From Idiomarina sp. MD25a (GTDB lineage Bacteria; Pseudomonadota; Gammaproteobacteria; Enterobacterales; Alteromonadaceae): a stretch of 64,000 nt of DNA. The position numbers and the translations under genes were made by a program. The notes under the pieces were generated by a model. That model was not told the DNA's origin. It did no database searches and saw only the letters and a program-made list of their open reading frames with translations. The stretch lies in assembly GCF_001870515.1 (NCBI RefSeq), contig NZ_MDGT01000003.1, positions 450,151-514,150 of the forward strand. The letters are read 5' to 3'. Of this stretch, positions 20,045-30,763 are shown piece after piece. The stretch's first letter is position 1, and every line of letters begins with the position of its first letter.

Positions 20045-20432
20045 TCGTGGTTTTACATTAATCGAGGTCATGGTTGCCATCGCCATCTTTGCGATGGCGG
20101 CATTGGCGGCTGTGTCGGCTGCAAGCGGTCACCTTAATAGTTTAAGCACCATCCAACAGCGCACCTTTGCCCAGTACGTAGCGGCTAACCGACTGACCGA
20201 ATTGAACCTAGCAACCACTTGGCCAATTAAAGATAATCAGCGTGGCAGTGAGCGCCAAGGCGGCGTTGAGTGGCAGTGGCGGCAACAAGTGGTTGAAACG
20301 GTCACACCCAATGTGGTGGCGGTGACTATTGAAGTCACACAGGGGGAGCAGGATTACCAATGGGCGCGACTGACCCAATATGTTCGTAAACCTCAATTAG
20401 CCGATACCGACGGAGGCGATAATGCGCTCTGA
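20031..20432 (+). CDS. gspI: GspI, minor pseudopilin
   Basis: This 133-residue minor pseudopilin starts MKRNNRG|FTLIEVMVAIAIFAMAALAAVSAASGHL. It nucleates the pseudopilus tip with GspJ and GspK. I choose the ATG at 20031 over the GTG one codon earlier because it yields the standard six- to seven-residue leader. It overlaps gspH upstream and gspJ downstream. Confidence 0.9.
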   Translation: MKRNNRGFTLIEVMVAIAIFAMAALAAVSAASGHLNSLSTIQQRTFAQYVAANRLTELNLATTWPIKDNQRGSERQGGVEWQWRQQVVETVTPNVVAVTIEVTQGEQDYQWARLTQYVRKPQLADTDGGDNAL

Positions 20433-21090
20433 ACGCGGTTTCACCTTAGTTGAGATCATGGTCACCATGGTTATTTTTACCTTGATAGGGCTCGCAAGTT
20501 ACACCGTGCTTGACCAAATGTCGCGTACCAAAAGCTTATCGGAAGAATCCTCCGAACGTATCGAACAACTGCAATTCACTTGGCTGCTTATCCAACAAGA
20601 CATGCGCCAAGCGGTGCCTAAGCCGACGCGTCCCAATGGTTTAGAAGTCGCACAACAGCTGATTACTAACGACGAACGCATTATTGAATCACAAAGTGGC
20701 GTCTTAGGGTTTGTGCGCAGCGGCTACGATAACCCTGGCTTAATGTTGTCACGCAGTGAACTTCAGCCGGTGGTCTACCGCGTGCAAGATAATGTTTTAC
20801 AGCGTATGACCTATCCGTATGTGAACGACCGCAGTGGTGAGCCTGTGGTGCAAGATCTGCTGGAGGGCGTAAAGTCCTTTCAAGTACGCTTTTATCGTTC
20901 GTCTCAACAGTCGCAATCGAATCAAGGCATTGAAGCCGGCTGGCGCACTAGCTGGGAAACACCGGATGACTTCCCGGCCGCCATCGAGTTAACGATTAAC
21001 AGTGAAGACTACGGCGAAATTAGACGGCGCTTTTTAACCGGCGTTGAGCCTGCACAAACGGTTAAGAAAGAGGATGACAACAATGCGTAA
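20422..21090 (+). CDS. gspJ: GspJ, minor pseudopilin
   Basis: This 222-residue pseudopilin has the leader MRSERG|FTLVEIMVTMVIFTLIGLASYTVLDQM. The family-typical MRQAVPKPTR segment and a long beta-rich globular domain follow (GVLGFVRSGYDNPG...VQDNVLQRMTYPYVNDRSG). It forms the tip complex with GspI and GspK. Its start overlaps gspI by 11 bp. Confidence 0.92.
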   Translation: MRSERGFTLVEIMVTMVIFTLIGLASYTVLDQMSRTKSLSEESSERIEQLQFTWLLIQQDMRQAVPKPTRPNGLEVAQQLITNDERIIESQSGVLGFVRSGYDNPGLMLSRSELQPVVYRVQDNVLQRMTYPYVNDRSGEPVVQDLLEGVKSFQVRFYRSSQQSQSNQGIEAGWRTSWETPDDFPAAIELTINSEDYGEIRRRFLTGVEPAQTVKKEDDNNA

Positions 21091-22051
21091 GCAGCAAGGT
21101 GTCGCTCTTATTACCGTGTTGTTGGTGATGGCTATCATCGCTGTCATTGCAACGAACTTGGGTACTCAATTACAACGTCAAGTGACGCGTACAGCGAGCT
21201 TTGAGCAATCAGAACAAAGCTATTGGATGTGGCTAAGCGGCGAAGCCGTTCTCAAGGAAGTGCTGCAACAGGAAATCGAACGCGATGACGGCATCGTTCA
21301 TGCCAATCAGAACTGGGCACAACGCGCCGGGCCGTTCCCGGTGGAAGGCGGACAGATAGCTGCGCAAGTAAAGGATCTACGTAGTTGTTTCAACCTCAAT
21401 AGTTTAGCTGGCACTGAGCAGCAAGGCCTCAGCCTTGAAAAACGCCGCAAGCAGTTTCAACAACTACTCGTGAGCTTAGAGCTTGATGCCTTCCAAGCCG
21501 AGAGTTTGGCAGGCGCACTGACCGACTGGCTCGACAGCGACAGTGAACTGTCGCAAAGTGGTGCTGAAGACCCCGATTACGAAGCGTTACCACACCCTTA
21601 TCAAACCGCCAATGGGTTGTTATTTGATGTCAGTGAGTTGCGTATGATTAAAGGCTTTACGGCTGAAGTTGTGCAACGTATTAAGCCCTATGTATGCGCC
21701 ATTCCCGGTAACGCAGAGCTACGCATTAACGTCAATACGCTCGATGAGGAGCGCGCGGTTTTGCTGGTGGCGGTGACTCAAGGTAAGCTAACCTTGGATG
21801 GTGCAAAACAATTGGTTCAAGCACGCCCTGAACAGGGCTATGAAAGCCGCGAAGAATTGCTGCAAGATAGTTTATTAACGGGGGCACAGGACGGTGAAAC
21901 CGGCTCGCTCGATGAACTCGCTGTTAGCAGTGAGTACTTTTTACTACAAGCTTATATACAATGGGGGTCGTTAGAGACCACCGCTCGCTCAGTGCTACAT
22001 GTGACATCAGGTCAAGCGCGTGTTGTGTACCGAGCCATGGGAGAAGATTGA
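21083..22051 (+). CDS. gspK: GspK, tip pseudopilin
   Basis: This is the large tip pseudopilin, 322 residues. The leader MRKQQG|VALITVLLVMAIIAVIATNLG lacks the usual Glu5, a hallmark of GspK. The central alpha domain includes ADSLAGALTDWLDSDSELSQSGAEDPDY and YQTANGLLFDVSELRMIKGF, the conserved GspK insert. I choose the ATG at 21083, with AGAGG nine bases upstream, since it gives a normal leader; an in-frame ATG at 21074 is possible. It overlaps gspJ by 8 bp. Confidence 0.9.
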   Translation: MRKQQGVALITVLLVMAIIAVIATNLGTQLQRQVTRTASFEQSEQSYWMWLSGEAVLKEVLQQEIERDDGIVHANQNWAQRAGPFPVEGGQIAAQVKDLRSCFNLNSLAGTEQQGLSLEKRRKQFQQLLVSLELDAFQAESLAGALTDWLDSDSELSQSGAEDPDYEALPHPYQTANGLLFDVSELRMIKGFTAEVVQRIKPYVCAIPGNAELRINVNTLDEERAVLLVAVTQGKLTLDGAKQLVQARPEQGYESREELLQDSLLTGAQDGETGSLDELAVSSEYFLLQAYIQWGSLETTARSVLHVTSGQARVVYRAMGED

Positions 22052-22052
22052 T

Positions 22053-23270
22053 ATGCAAGAACGCTTACTCATCAGGTTACCGGCCTCCGATGCCGAGCCA
22101 AGAATAAGCTGGCTGATTTGGCAGCCCTCAGGTGCCGAAGTGATTGCTAGTGGTGAGCTCAATGATCCAGCTGAACTGACGCAGCTGACCGAGCAGGCAA
22201 AGCGCTGTCAGGTGACCCTGTTGTGTCCGGGGCAAGCGATTTCGATGCGTAAAGTCACCATTCCTAACAGTGGTAAACGTCACCTCGATAAGCTAATCCC
22301 TTACGCGTTGGAAGATGAACTCGCGGATGACATTGATAGCCTGCATTTTGCTTGGGCGGAAAACGGCATTAAAGAAGGCCAGATCCCCGTTGCGGTTGTC
22401 CGTCATAGTGAAATGCAGCAGTGGCAGCAATGGCTGGCCGCAGCACATCTTGAAGCCGATGAGTGGGCGGTTGACTACCTGATGCTTCCAGAGCCTGAGA
22501 GTGAGCAACAGTGGACAGGTGTGCAAATTGCTGATGACGTACTCATTCGTATGGGACGTTGGGATGGTTTAGCCGTTGAACAAACATTGGCGGACGCCGT
22601 GGTCGGGTTAAAACAGAGTGAATACCCACAAACCAACCAAGTGGTCGCTTATTCCGATATCGCGCTCAACGGCAGTGCGCTAGCGCTCGAATTTGCTAAC
22701 AGTGAACTGCCGATGGTAGCGTTTGCCAAACAGCGGGTGAGCCTTGATATTCGTGGTCAACGGTATGCTCCCAAGCGAGCCAAACGAACCCTTGAAATAC
22801 GTTGGCAGCCGCTGGCGTGGGCGGCGGGTATTGCGCTCGCAGTGACACTGGCGAGTAGCTGGGTCAAAACGGCTTATTTAAACCACCAAGCAGAGCAGCT
22901 ACAGCAGCAAGCCGAAACGCTATACAAAGAGACGTTTCCGAATCAAACACGCATCGTTAACCTACGCGCGCAAATGCGTCAGCAATTACAATCTTTAGGT
23001 ATCGATGATCAAGCCATGCCATCGGCGTTAGCAATGCTCGACCAATTGGCGCCGGCATTTTTACAACAACCACAACTGAGCCTGGAGTTGCTGCGCTATC
23101 AAGATGGCGCACTGCGGATGCAAGCAGTGGCACAAAACTTCTCACAATTCGAGGCCTTCCAGAACCAAGCTCAACAACTCGGTTTTGAGGTACAACAGGG
23201 CGCGCTGAATAATCGTGGTGATGGTGTCGCAGGCACCTTGACTATTGCCTATCAAGGAGGTCGTTCATGA
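22053..23270 (+). CDS. gspL: GspL, type II secretion GspE-anchoring protein
   Basis: This 405-residue bitopic protein has a cytoplasmic actin-like domain (about 1-250, MQERLLIRLPASDAEPRISWLIWQ... and GKRHLDKLIPYALEDELADDIDSLHFAW) that anchors GspE. A membrane helix follows at about 253-272 (PLAWAAGIALAVTLASSWV), then a periplasmic ferredoxin-like domain that contacts GspM. The true start is the ATG at 22053 right after the gspK stop; the frame is open slightly further upstream. Confidence 0.93.
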   Translation: MQERLLIRLPASDAEPRISWLIWQPSGAEVIASGELNDPAELTQLTEQAKRCQVTLLCPGQAISMRKVTIPNSGKRHLDKLIPYALEDELADDIDSLHFAWAENGIKEGQIPVAVVRHSEMQQWQQWLAAAHLEADEWAVDYLMLPEPESEQQWTGVQIADDVLIRMGRWDGLAVEQTLADAVVGLKQSEYPQTNQVVAYSDIALNGSALALEFANSELPMVAFAKQRVSLDIRGQRYAPKRAKRTLEIRWQPLAWAAGIALAVTLASSWVKTAYLNHQAEQLQQQAETLYKETFPNQTRIVNLRAQMRQQLQSLGIDDQAMPSALAMLDQLAPAFLQQPQLSLELLRYQDGALRMQAVAQNFSQFEAFQNQAQQLGFEVQQGALNNRGDGVAGTLTIAYQGGRS

Positions 23271-23797
23271 GTCTTCTTACACCATTACTACAAAAACTCA
23301 CGCAAACGCCCCTAGTACAAAGTGCGCAACAGCGCTGGGCGCAACTTGCGGTACGTGAGCAAAACCTCGTGAAAGGACTCGGTGCCGTTATCATCGTTGC
23401 CATAATCTACTTTGCCATCTGGCAACCCACCTATAACGCCCAGCAATTAGCTGAACGGCGCTTAGAGGGGCAACAGCAACAGTTATTCTGGTTGCGTGAA
23501 CAAGTTGCACGCTATCAGTCATTGTCTGCAACCCAAGCACAATCCGAGGTCAGTGGGTCGTTGTCGCAGCGCGTTAACGAAGCGGCTGCCAGCAATAAGA
23601 TCCAAATTGCACGGATGCAGCCGCAGAACAATGGCCTCATCGTCAGTGTCGATGAAACCTCGTATCAACAAGCCATGAGCTGGTTATATGCGCTTGAACA
23701 AACCTATCAATTGCAAGTGACGACACTCGATTTAGCTCGATTAGACGAACCCGGCAAAGTACGTGTGCGACAAGTGTTGGTAACGGAGAAATCATGA
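23267..23797 (+). CDS. gspM: GspM, type II secretion inner-membrane protein
   Basis: This 176-residue protein has one membrane helix at about 43-62 (VKGLGAVIIVAIIYFAIWQP) and a periplasmic coiled-coil plus ferredoxin-like domain. The motif QRWAQLAVREQNLVKGLG before the helix is typical of GspM. It stabilises GspL in the platform. It overlaps gspL by 4 bp (ATGA) and gspN by 4 bp. Confidence 0.92.
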   Translation: MSLLTPLLQKLTQTPLVQSAQQRWAQLAVREQNLVKGLGAVIIVAIIYFAIWQPTYNAQQLAERRLEGQQQQLFWLREQVARYQSLSATQAQSEVSGSLSQRVNEAAASNKIQIARMQPQNNGLIVSVDETSYQQAMSWLYALEQTYQLQVTTLDLARLDEPGKVRVRQVLVTEKS

Positions 23798-24531
23798 AGA
23801 AGTGGTTGTGGTTAATTCCAGTCTATCTCATTGCACTGATTGCCTACATTCCGGCGGCGGTGGTGTATTGGTTGCCAATGCCAGCCGGTATTTATGTTGA
23901 GCAAGTATCGGGTACGTTATGGCAAGGCCGGATTGGTTATGCGGTGGTTAATCATACCGCCTTTCATAACGTCAGCTGGTCACTGGCACCGAGTCAGCTG
24001 ATTACCGGTCAACTCGGCTTTTCGGTGACGGTACCGAGTAAAAATAATCCACTGGCCGCGCAAGCATCAGGCAGTGCATCATTGAATTCGATTGAATTGA
24101 CTCAACTGCGTGCGACAGGCGAGTTGGCACCGCTGATGCAACTGGTTAATTTTAATATGCCATTAAAGACAGAAGGACAATGGCGCATCGCATTAGAAAA
24201 TTATGCACTGAATGATCTGTCGGGCGCCAAGCTTTGTAGTGCATTAAAAGGAAATGCGTCGGGTTCAAACATTCGGGTACTGGTGAACCATCGCTGGGAA
24301 TCTCTGGGTGATTTTCCGCTGAACCTTGGCTGTGCACAAGCTGGGGCAGTAGCGCTGTCGATGGCGGGAGAGAACAGCTTAGGTCTTAATTTCGAGGGCA
24401 CGGTGAGCCCCAGTTCAATACGTGTGAATGGTACGGTGCAACCCAATCCAAGAACGCCCGAGGGCTTGGCAAAAATGCTGAGTTATTTAGGACGACCGGA
24501 TAATCAGGGGCGTTATCGTTTCTCAATTTAA
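23794..24531 (+). CDS. gspN: GspN, type II secretion accessory protein
   Basis: This 245-residue protein begins with an N-terminal membrane helix (MKKWLWLIPVYLIALIAYIPAAVVYWL) followed by the GspN motif LPMPAGIYVEQVSGTLWQGRIGYAVVN. The role of GspN is not well defined; it is dispensable in several type II systems. It is the last gene of the operon. No gspO follows, so the prepilin peptidase must be elsewhere. A 105-bp spacer then leads to mscS. Confidence 0.9.
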   Translation: MKKWLWLIPVYLIALIAYIPAAVVYWLPMPAGIYVEQVSGTLWQGRIGYAVVNHTAFHNVSWSLAPSQLITGQLGFSVTVPSKNNPLAAQASGSASLNSIELTQLRATGELAPLMQLVNFNMPLKTEGQWRIALENYALNDLSGAKLCSALKGNASGSNIRVLVNHRWESLGDFPLNLGCAQAGAVALSMAGENSLGLNFEGTVSPSSIRVNGTVQPNPRTPEGLAKMLSYLGRPDNQGRYRFSI

Positions 24532-24636
24532 TGATCGCCAACTTGCCGAGATCAAAATAAATCGTTAATCTGAACGCATCTTCAAGAAATCAGATGCTAT
24601 ATATAATCGTATCGTTGCCAACAAAAGGACATTTTG

Positions 24637-25461
24637 ATGCAAGCTATAATTGATTGGATTAATAATAACCAAGACATGCTGATCGAATATTCGATCAAAG
24701 TGATTGTCGCGATTGTTATTCTGTTTGCCGCTTCAATAGTGACGCGTATCCTCGCCTCAATCATGCGCAAAGGGATGCAAAAACGTCAGGTCGACAATGC
24801 TGTTATCAGCTTTTTAACAGCCATTGTTAAATCACTGATTTTCATCGCCGCATTGATGGTCGCATTGAATCAAATCGGTGTTGAAACCACATCGTTTATT
24901 GCCATATTAGGTGCCGCGGGTCTTGCCATCGGTTTAGCATTGCAAGGTTCACTCTCGAACATCGCGTCGGGGGTATTATTAATCATGTTCCGTCCCATTC
25001 GTTCAGGTGAGTACGTGGAAGCCGCAGGGACAGCGGGTACGGTTGAAGAAATTAATATCTTCCAGACCATCTTAAAAACGCCGGATCGTAAAGTGGTCTA
25101 TCTGCCGAACTCACAAGTGATTGGTAGCGCCATTACTAACTACAACCGCGAACCGATCCGTCGTATCGATTTGGTGATTGGTGTCAGTTACAGCGCTAAC
25201 TTGCAAAAAACCAAAAAGGTATTAATGGACGTGCTGAAAAATGATGAGCGCATTTTGCAAGATCCAGAGCCGGTCGTGACCGTTACAGCACTCAATAGTT
25301 CTTCAGTGGACTTTAATGTGCGCCCGTGGACTAAAACCGAAGATCACTGGCCAACGCGTTGGGACTTACTCGAGAAGATTAAAGATCGGTTAGATGAAGA
25401 AGGTATTGGTATTCCGTTCCCACAAATGGATGTCCATATCAAAAAAGAAGACAAAGAATAA
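24637..25461 (+). CDS. mscS: MscS-family small-conductance mechanosensitive channel
   Basis: This 274-residue channel opens on hypo-osmotic shock. Membrane helices run at about 15-40, 60-82 and 88-112. The pore helix TM3 has the Gly/Ala-rich pattern AILGAAGLAIGLALQGSLSNIASGVLLIMFRPIRSGEYVE, closely matching E. coli MscS. The C-terminal beta and alpha/beta domains end GIPFPQMDVHI. I use the ATG at 24637, one codon after a TTG, with AAAAGGAC upstream. A TATAAT at 24602-24607 may be its -10. It is followed by a strong terminator. Confidence 0.94.
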   Translation: MQAIIDWINNNQDMLIEYSIKVIVAIVILFAASIVTRILASIMRKGMQKRQVDNAVISFLTAIVKSLIFIAALMVALNQIGVETTSFIAILGAAGLAIGLALQGSLSNIASGVLLIMFRPIRSGEYVEAAGTAGTVEEINIFQTILKTPDRKVVYLPNSQVIGSAITNYNREPIRRIDLVIGVSYSANLQKTKKVLMDVLKNDERILQDPEPVVTVTALNSSSVDFNVRPWTKTEDHWPTRWDLLEKIKDRLDEEGIGIPFPQMDVHIKKEDKE

Positions 25462-25470
25462 GATGGTTAA

Positions 25471-25494
25471 ACGGGGCGTCAGCCCCGTTTTTTT
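25471..25494 (+). terminator. Terminator after mscS
   Basis: Stem ACGGGGC (25471-25477), loop GTCA, stem GCCCCGT (25482-25488), then a T-run. It ends at the stop codon of the convergent metY. Confidence 0.92.
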
Positions 25495-26767
25495 ATGCTT
25501 GCTGTAAGGCCTGCTCGATATCCGCAAGGATATCATCAATATGTTCGATCCCCACGCAAAGGCGTATCGCCTCAGGTGTCACACCAACCGCCGCTTGTTC
25601 TTGTTCATTGAGCTGACGATGAGTGGTTGAGGCAGGATGGCACGCTAAACTTTTCGCATCACCAATGTTGACCAAACGTTTGAACAACGCCAATGCGTCG
25701 TAAAAGTGCACGCCCGCCTCAAAGCCACCTTTGATACCAAAGGTCAGTAGCGAAGCAGGCACACCGCCATTAATGTATTTCTGCACCCGTTGGTAATAGG
25801 CGTCATCTTCAAAGCCGGCAAAACGAACCCACTCAACCTGTGGATGCTCACGCAAATATTCAGCCACTTTTAGTGCGTTTTCGCAATGACGCTCGATCCG
25901 CAGCGGTAACGTCTCGAGCCCTTGCAGGATTAAAAACGCATTAAACGGTGAAATCGCCGCACCGGTATTGCGCAGTGCGACGGTTCGTACACGCGCAATA
26001 AAAGCAGCGGCTTCAAATGCCTCGGTATAGACAATGCCATGATAAGCCGGCTCCGGCTGACTAAACTGAGGGAAACGGTTCTTATGTTTGACCCAGTTAA
26101 AACGACCCGAGTCAACAATCAAACCACCGACCGAGGTACCATGGCCACCGATATATTTGGTTAACGAGTGCACGACAATGTCGGCGCCAAAATCGATGGG
26201 TTTACAGAGCACTGGTGAAGCCACTGTGTTATCAACCACTAACGGCACGCCTTGGGCATGAGCGACTTCAGCGAGGCCTTCTAAATCCGCCACATTACCT
26301 GCCGGGTTGCCAATGGTTTCGCAATAAACGGCTTTGGTGTTGTCATCAATCAGTGCAGCAACCGCTTCTGCCGTATCATTTTCAGCAAATCGTACTTCAA
26401 TGCCAAACGAGGGCAGCATATGGCGGAACAACGTATAGGTGCCCCCATAGAGCTGCGGCGTAGTGACGATGTTATCGCCCTGACTGGCGAGCGTGATCAG
26501 CGCGTATTCAATCGCGGCCATCCCCGATGCAACAGCCAGCGCCGCGATCCCGTGTTCGAGTTCGGCAACGCGCTGTTCAAGCACATCATGAGTCGGGTTC
26601 ATAATACGTGAATAAATATTACCCGGTACCGTTAAATCAAATAAATCGGCACCGTGTTGAGCGTTATCAAACTCAAAAGCGACCGACTGATAAATCGGTG
26701 TAGCAACCGCCTTGGTGGTTGCATCGGTGATATATCCGTGATGAATTGCTAACGTTTCGTCTTTCAT
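25493..26767 (-). CDS. metY: O-acetyl/O-succinylhomoserine sulfhydrylase (MetY/MetZ type)
   Basis: This 424-residue PLP enzyme of the Cys/Met metabolism family makes homocysteine from an acyl-homoserine and sulfide. The PLP lysine is Lys204 in [11 protein letters not shown]. The N-terminal [31 protein letters not shown] and [21 protein letters not shown] segments are characteristic, and the length favours the MetY (sulfhydrylase) subgroup over cystathionine gamma-synthase (about 385 residues). It is translationally coupled to metX by a 4-bp overlap and shares its MetJ-type operator. The acyl group used cannot be told from sequence. Confidence 0.92.
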   Translation of the reverse strand: MKDETLAIHHGYITDATTKAVATPIYQSVAFEFDNAQHGADLFDLTVPGNIYSRIMNPTHDVLEQRVAELEHGIAALAVASGMAAIEYALITLASQGDNIVTTPQLYGGTYTLFRHMLPSFGIEVRFAENDTAEAVAALIDDNTKAVYCETIGNPAGNVADLEGLAEVAHAQGVPLVVDNTVASPVLCKPIDFGADIVVHSLTKYIGGHGTSVGGLIVDSGRFNWVKHKNRFPQFSQPEPAYHGIVYTEAFEAAAFIARVRTVALRNTGAAISPFNAFLILQGLETLPLRIERHCENALKVAEYLREHPQVEWVRFAGFEDDAYYQRVQKYINGGVPASLLTFGIKGGFEAGVHFYDALALFKRLVNIGDAKSLACHPASTTHRQLNEQEQAAVGVTPEAIRLCVGIEHIDDILADIEQALQQA

Positions 26768-27714
26768 AAAATATCCTCGGTCAGGGGCGATTGAGTACCC
26801 CGTGTCGTCTTAAGTTGGGGCAAAAAATGGCGCACAACAGCGGCGTAGTCGGCTACGTTCTTAATAAAGCCGTCGTGACCAAAAGGTGTATCAATCAGGG
26901 CGAGCCCACGGCAATCAGGTAATGCTTCTTCTAGCTGATGCATCAAGCGAGGCGGCGCAATAATATCGGATTCAAAGCCAACCAGTTGTACCGGTACGGT
27001 GATGCGTGATGGGTCGATTCGGTACTCGTTTAAAATAGGCGTCAAATGGGTAAACAAGCTCTGCGCATGCTGACCATGGCGCTTAAGTAACTTTTCACCT
27101 TGCGCCAGTAAATAGCTAAAGGCTTCGTCGCCGTCATTAAAACGCTGTTCAAATTCGTCCGCACTGCGGTAAGTCAACATGGCAAGTGCCCGCGCCAACA
27201 CGACGCCTTGCTGGCTACAGTCGGCTTGTTGCAGTAACGCTTGCTGAAATAAGCGCAGTGCCGCCGACTGCACCGAAGGTTGATGAGCCGCGCCAATAAC
27301 GACCAGTGCATCGGGTTTAATCAGCCCATCCTGAACCAACTGCAAACCGAGTACGCCGCCAAACGAGCCGCCCAACCAGGCACCTGGTTGTGTTAAACCG
27401 AGTGAACGCAATACGCTGGCATAAGCCTCAGCGTGCTGGCCCAGAGAAATAGGTTCGTCAGGTGTATCAGAGCCGCCCACACCACCGAGGTAATCTAAAC
27501 TGATCACTTGCAGCTCAGGGTGCGGTGCAAACAGCGGATGCAACGATTGCCACCACCCATGACCGTCTAAACGCCAGAGTTGACCGCTGGCGCTGATACC
27601 GCCTTGCACAATAATCGTATGTTCGGGCTTTGCGTCAATATTGCCAAAACGAAAGCCTTTCACCCGTCCATAAGGTGTTTCTGTATAAAAGGAGCGTCCT
27701 ACCGGAAAAACCAT
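26764..27714 (-). CDS. metX: Homoserine O-acyltransferase, MetX-like alpha/beta hydrolase
   Basis: This 316-residue alpha/beta-hydrolase fold enzyme is the probable first step of methionine synthesis from homoserine. The nucleophile elbow is GGSFGG with Ser117; the family more often shows GGSMGG. VISLDYLGGVGGSDTP precedes it, and a catalytic His lies in TPFGHDGF near the C-terminus. It is shorter than classical MetX (about 360-380 residues) and lacks some of its lid region, so substrate choice (acetyl versus succinyl) is open. Coupling to metY and the MetJ boxes upstream support the pathway role. GAGG lies seven bases before the ATG. Confidence 0.85.
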   Translation of the reverse strand: MVFPVGRSFYTETPYGRVKGFRFGNIDAKPEHTIIVQGGISASGQLWRLDGHGWWQSLHPLFAPHPELQVISLDYLGGVGGSDTPDEPISLGQHAEAYASVLRSLGLTQPGAWLGGSFGGVLGLQLVQDGLIKPDALVVIGAAHQPSVQSAALRLFQQALLQQADCSQQGVVLARALAMLTYRSADEFEQRFNDGDEAFSYLLAQGEKLLKRHGQHAQSLFTHLTPILNEYRIDPSRITVPVQLVGFESDIIAPPRLMHQLEEALPDCRGLALIDTPFGHDGFIKNVADYAAVVRHFLPQLKTTRGTQSPLTEDIL

Positions 27715-27746
27715 GATGACCTCAACGCCGATTAATGGATGAGTTT

Positions 27747-27791
27747 AATTTAGCAATACTTACGTTTAACCGTCAAGATGTTTAGACGTCT
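27747..27791 (-). promoter_or_regulatory. metXY promoter with MetJ boxes
   Basis: On the minus strand, TTGACG (27771-27776), an 18-bp spacer and TAAATT (27747-27752) form a promoter about 30 bp before metX. Four abutting 8-mers cover the -35 and spacer: 27760-27767 (5/8 to the met box AGACGTCT), 27768-27775 (5/8), 27776-27783 (6/8) and 27784-27791 (8/8). Tandem 8-bp boxes overlapping the promoter are how MetJ represses with S-adenosylmethionine. Confidence 0.82.
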
Positions 27792-27837
27792 AAATGCGAT
27801 ATGGTGGCACGCACTTCGGTTGTGCTATGATTTGCCC

Positions 27838-29157
27838 ATGTCGATATATACCGTCACACAACTCAACAGCGATATCCGCAAGGCAATAGAGCAGGGCTTT
27901 GGACACGTATGGTTGATGGGCGAAATCTCCAATTTTGCTGCACCAAACTCGGGTCATTGGTACCTCACCTTAAAGGATGAACGCGCCCAGATACGTTGTG
28001 CCATGTTTCGTGGTAATAATCAGCGCGCCAAAGTACGCCCGCAAAATGGCTTACAAGTGTTGGTGCGTGGCCGGGTGACCGTGTACGAGCCGCGCGGCGA
28101 CTACCAACTCATTGTTGAGCATATGGAAGAAGCCGGTATCGGCTTGCTACAGCAGCAGTTTGAACAGCTCAAAGTAAAACTTGCCGCCGAGGGCTTATTT
28201 GCGCAAGAGCGCAAGCGGCCACTGCCCGAACATATTCGCCGTGTTGGTGTTGTCACGTCGTCGACAGGTGCAGCTATTCAAGATGTGTTAGCGGTGATGA
28301 AACGCCGCGACCCGAGCGTCGAAGTCATTATTTATCCGACCGCAGTGCAAGGCGATGCGGCTATACCGCAAATTAAAAGTGCATTACGTACCGCGTTTCA
28401 GCGTAATGAAGTCGATGTGCTGCTAGTGACCCGAGGCGGTGGCTCGTTAGAAGACTTGTGGTGTTTTAATGATGAGCAGGTCGGTCGTTTGTTATTAGAC
28501 GCCCCGATGCCTGTTATCAGTGCGGTTGGCCACGAGGTTGATTTTACCATCTGTGATTTTATCGCGGATTTGCGAGCGCCGACACCGTCGGCAGCCGCCG
28601 AGCAGGTGACCCAAGATCGTAGCGCTCAAATCAACCGTTTACAGCAGTTGCAACAGCGTTTGGCGACCGGCCAAAAGCGCCGCATAGAGCGTCAACACAG
28701 TTTACTACAACAACTACAAATTCGACTGAATCAACAGCATCCGCAACGACAGCTGCAACAACAAAGCCAGCGTTTAGATGAATTATTAGCGCGTGTGTAT
28801 CGCGCCCAGCAGCGAACCTTGGTTAATCAGCAACAACGACGTCAGCATGTTATCCAACGCTTGCAGCAGGTCCACCCGCAACGTGAATTGTCGCGCGCTC
28901 AACAAAAACTCTCGCAGATTCAGCAACGTATACCGCTAGTCGCTGAAGCATGGCTCAAACAACAGCACCAACGCCAACGCGCATTGCTGCATGCATTAAA
29001 CTTGGTGAGTCCACTGAATACGCTTGATAGGGGATACGCCATTGTCCGAGACGATGCGGGACGCGTGATCACCCAGCCGGAGCAGACCCAAGCTGAGCAA
29101 AAACTCAACGTTAAAGTCGCGGGTGGCGAATTTAACGTTAGAAAGTGCTCAGAATAA
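27838..29157 (+). CDS. xseA: XseA, exodeoxyribonuclease VII large subunit
   Basis: This 439-residue large subunit of ExoVII degrades single-stranded DNA from both ends. The N-terminal OB fold ([33 protein letters not shown]...[21 protein letters not shown]) is followed by the catalytic domain with [24 protein letters not shown] and [17 protein letters not shown] very Gln/Arg-rich coiled coil (about 265-400) completes it. An in-frame ATG at 27778 lies inside the MetJ box array and gives no family sequence, so 27838 is the start. No ribosome-binding site is visible before it, and an extended -10 ends seven bases upstream, raising the possibility of a leaderless mRNA. Confidence 0.95.
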   Translation: MSIYTVTQLNSDIRKAIEQGFGHVWLMGEISNFAAPNSGHWYLTLKDERAQIRCAMFRGNNQRAKVRPQNGLQVLVRGRVTVYEPRGDYQLIVEHMEEAGIGLLQQQFEQLKVKLAAEGLFAQERKRPLPEHIRRVGVVTSSTGAAIQDVLAVMKRRDPSVEVIIYPTAVQGDAAIPQIKSALRTAFQRNEVDVLLVTRGGGSLEDLWCFNDEQVGRLLLDAPMPVISAVGHEVDFTICDFIADLRAPTPSAAAEQVTQDRSAQINRLQQLQQRLATGQKRRIERQHSLLQQLQIRLNQQHPQRQLQQQSQRLDELLARVYRAQQRTLVNQQQRRQHVIQRLQQVHPQRELSRAQQKLSQIQQRIPLVAEAWLKQQHQRQRALLHALNLVSPLNTLDRGYAIVRDDAGRVITQPEQTQAEQKLNVKVAGGEFNVRKCSE

Positions 29158-29158
29158 G

Positions 29159-30694
<1,536 letters not shown>

Positions 30695-30705
30695 TGCCGA
30701 TTTGT

Positions 30706-30730
30706 GAGCCGCCGCTAAGGCGGCTCTTTT
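30706..30730 (+). terminator. Terminator-like hairpin between guaB and guaA
   Basis: An 8-bp perfect GC-rich stem GAGCCGCC (30706-30713), loop GCTAA, GGCGGCTC (30719-30726) is followed by four T residues and a further T-rich tract. It should terminate a share of guaB transcripts before guaA. Confidence 0.85.
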
Positions 30731-30763
30731 ACTTTTAGTTTTATCTGTTACTGGGACCCAACA

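Noticed and set aside
27778-27837. Earlier in-frame ATG for XseA
   Set aside because: It lies in the MetJ box array and adds 20 residues unlike any XseA.
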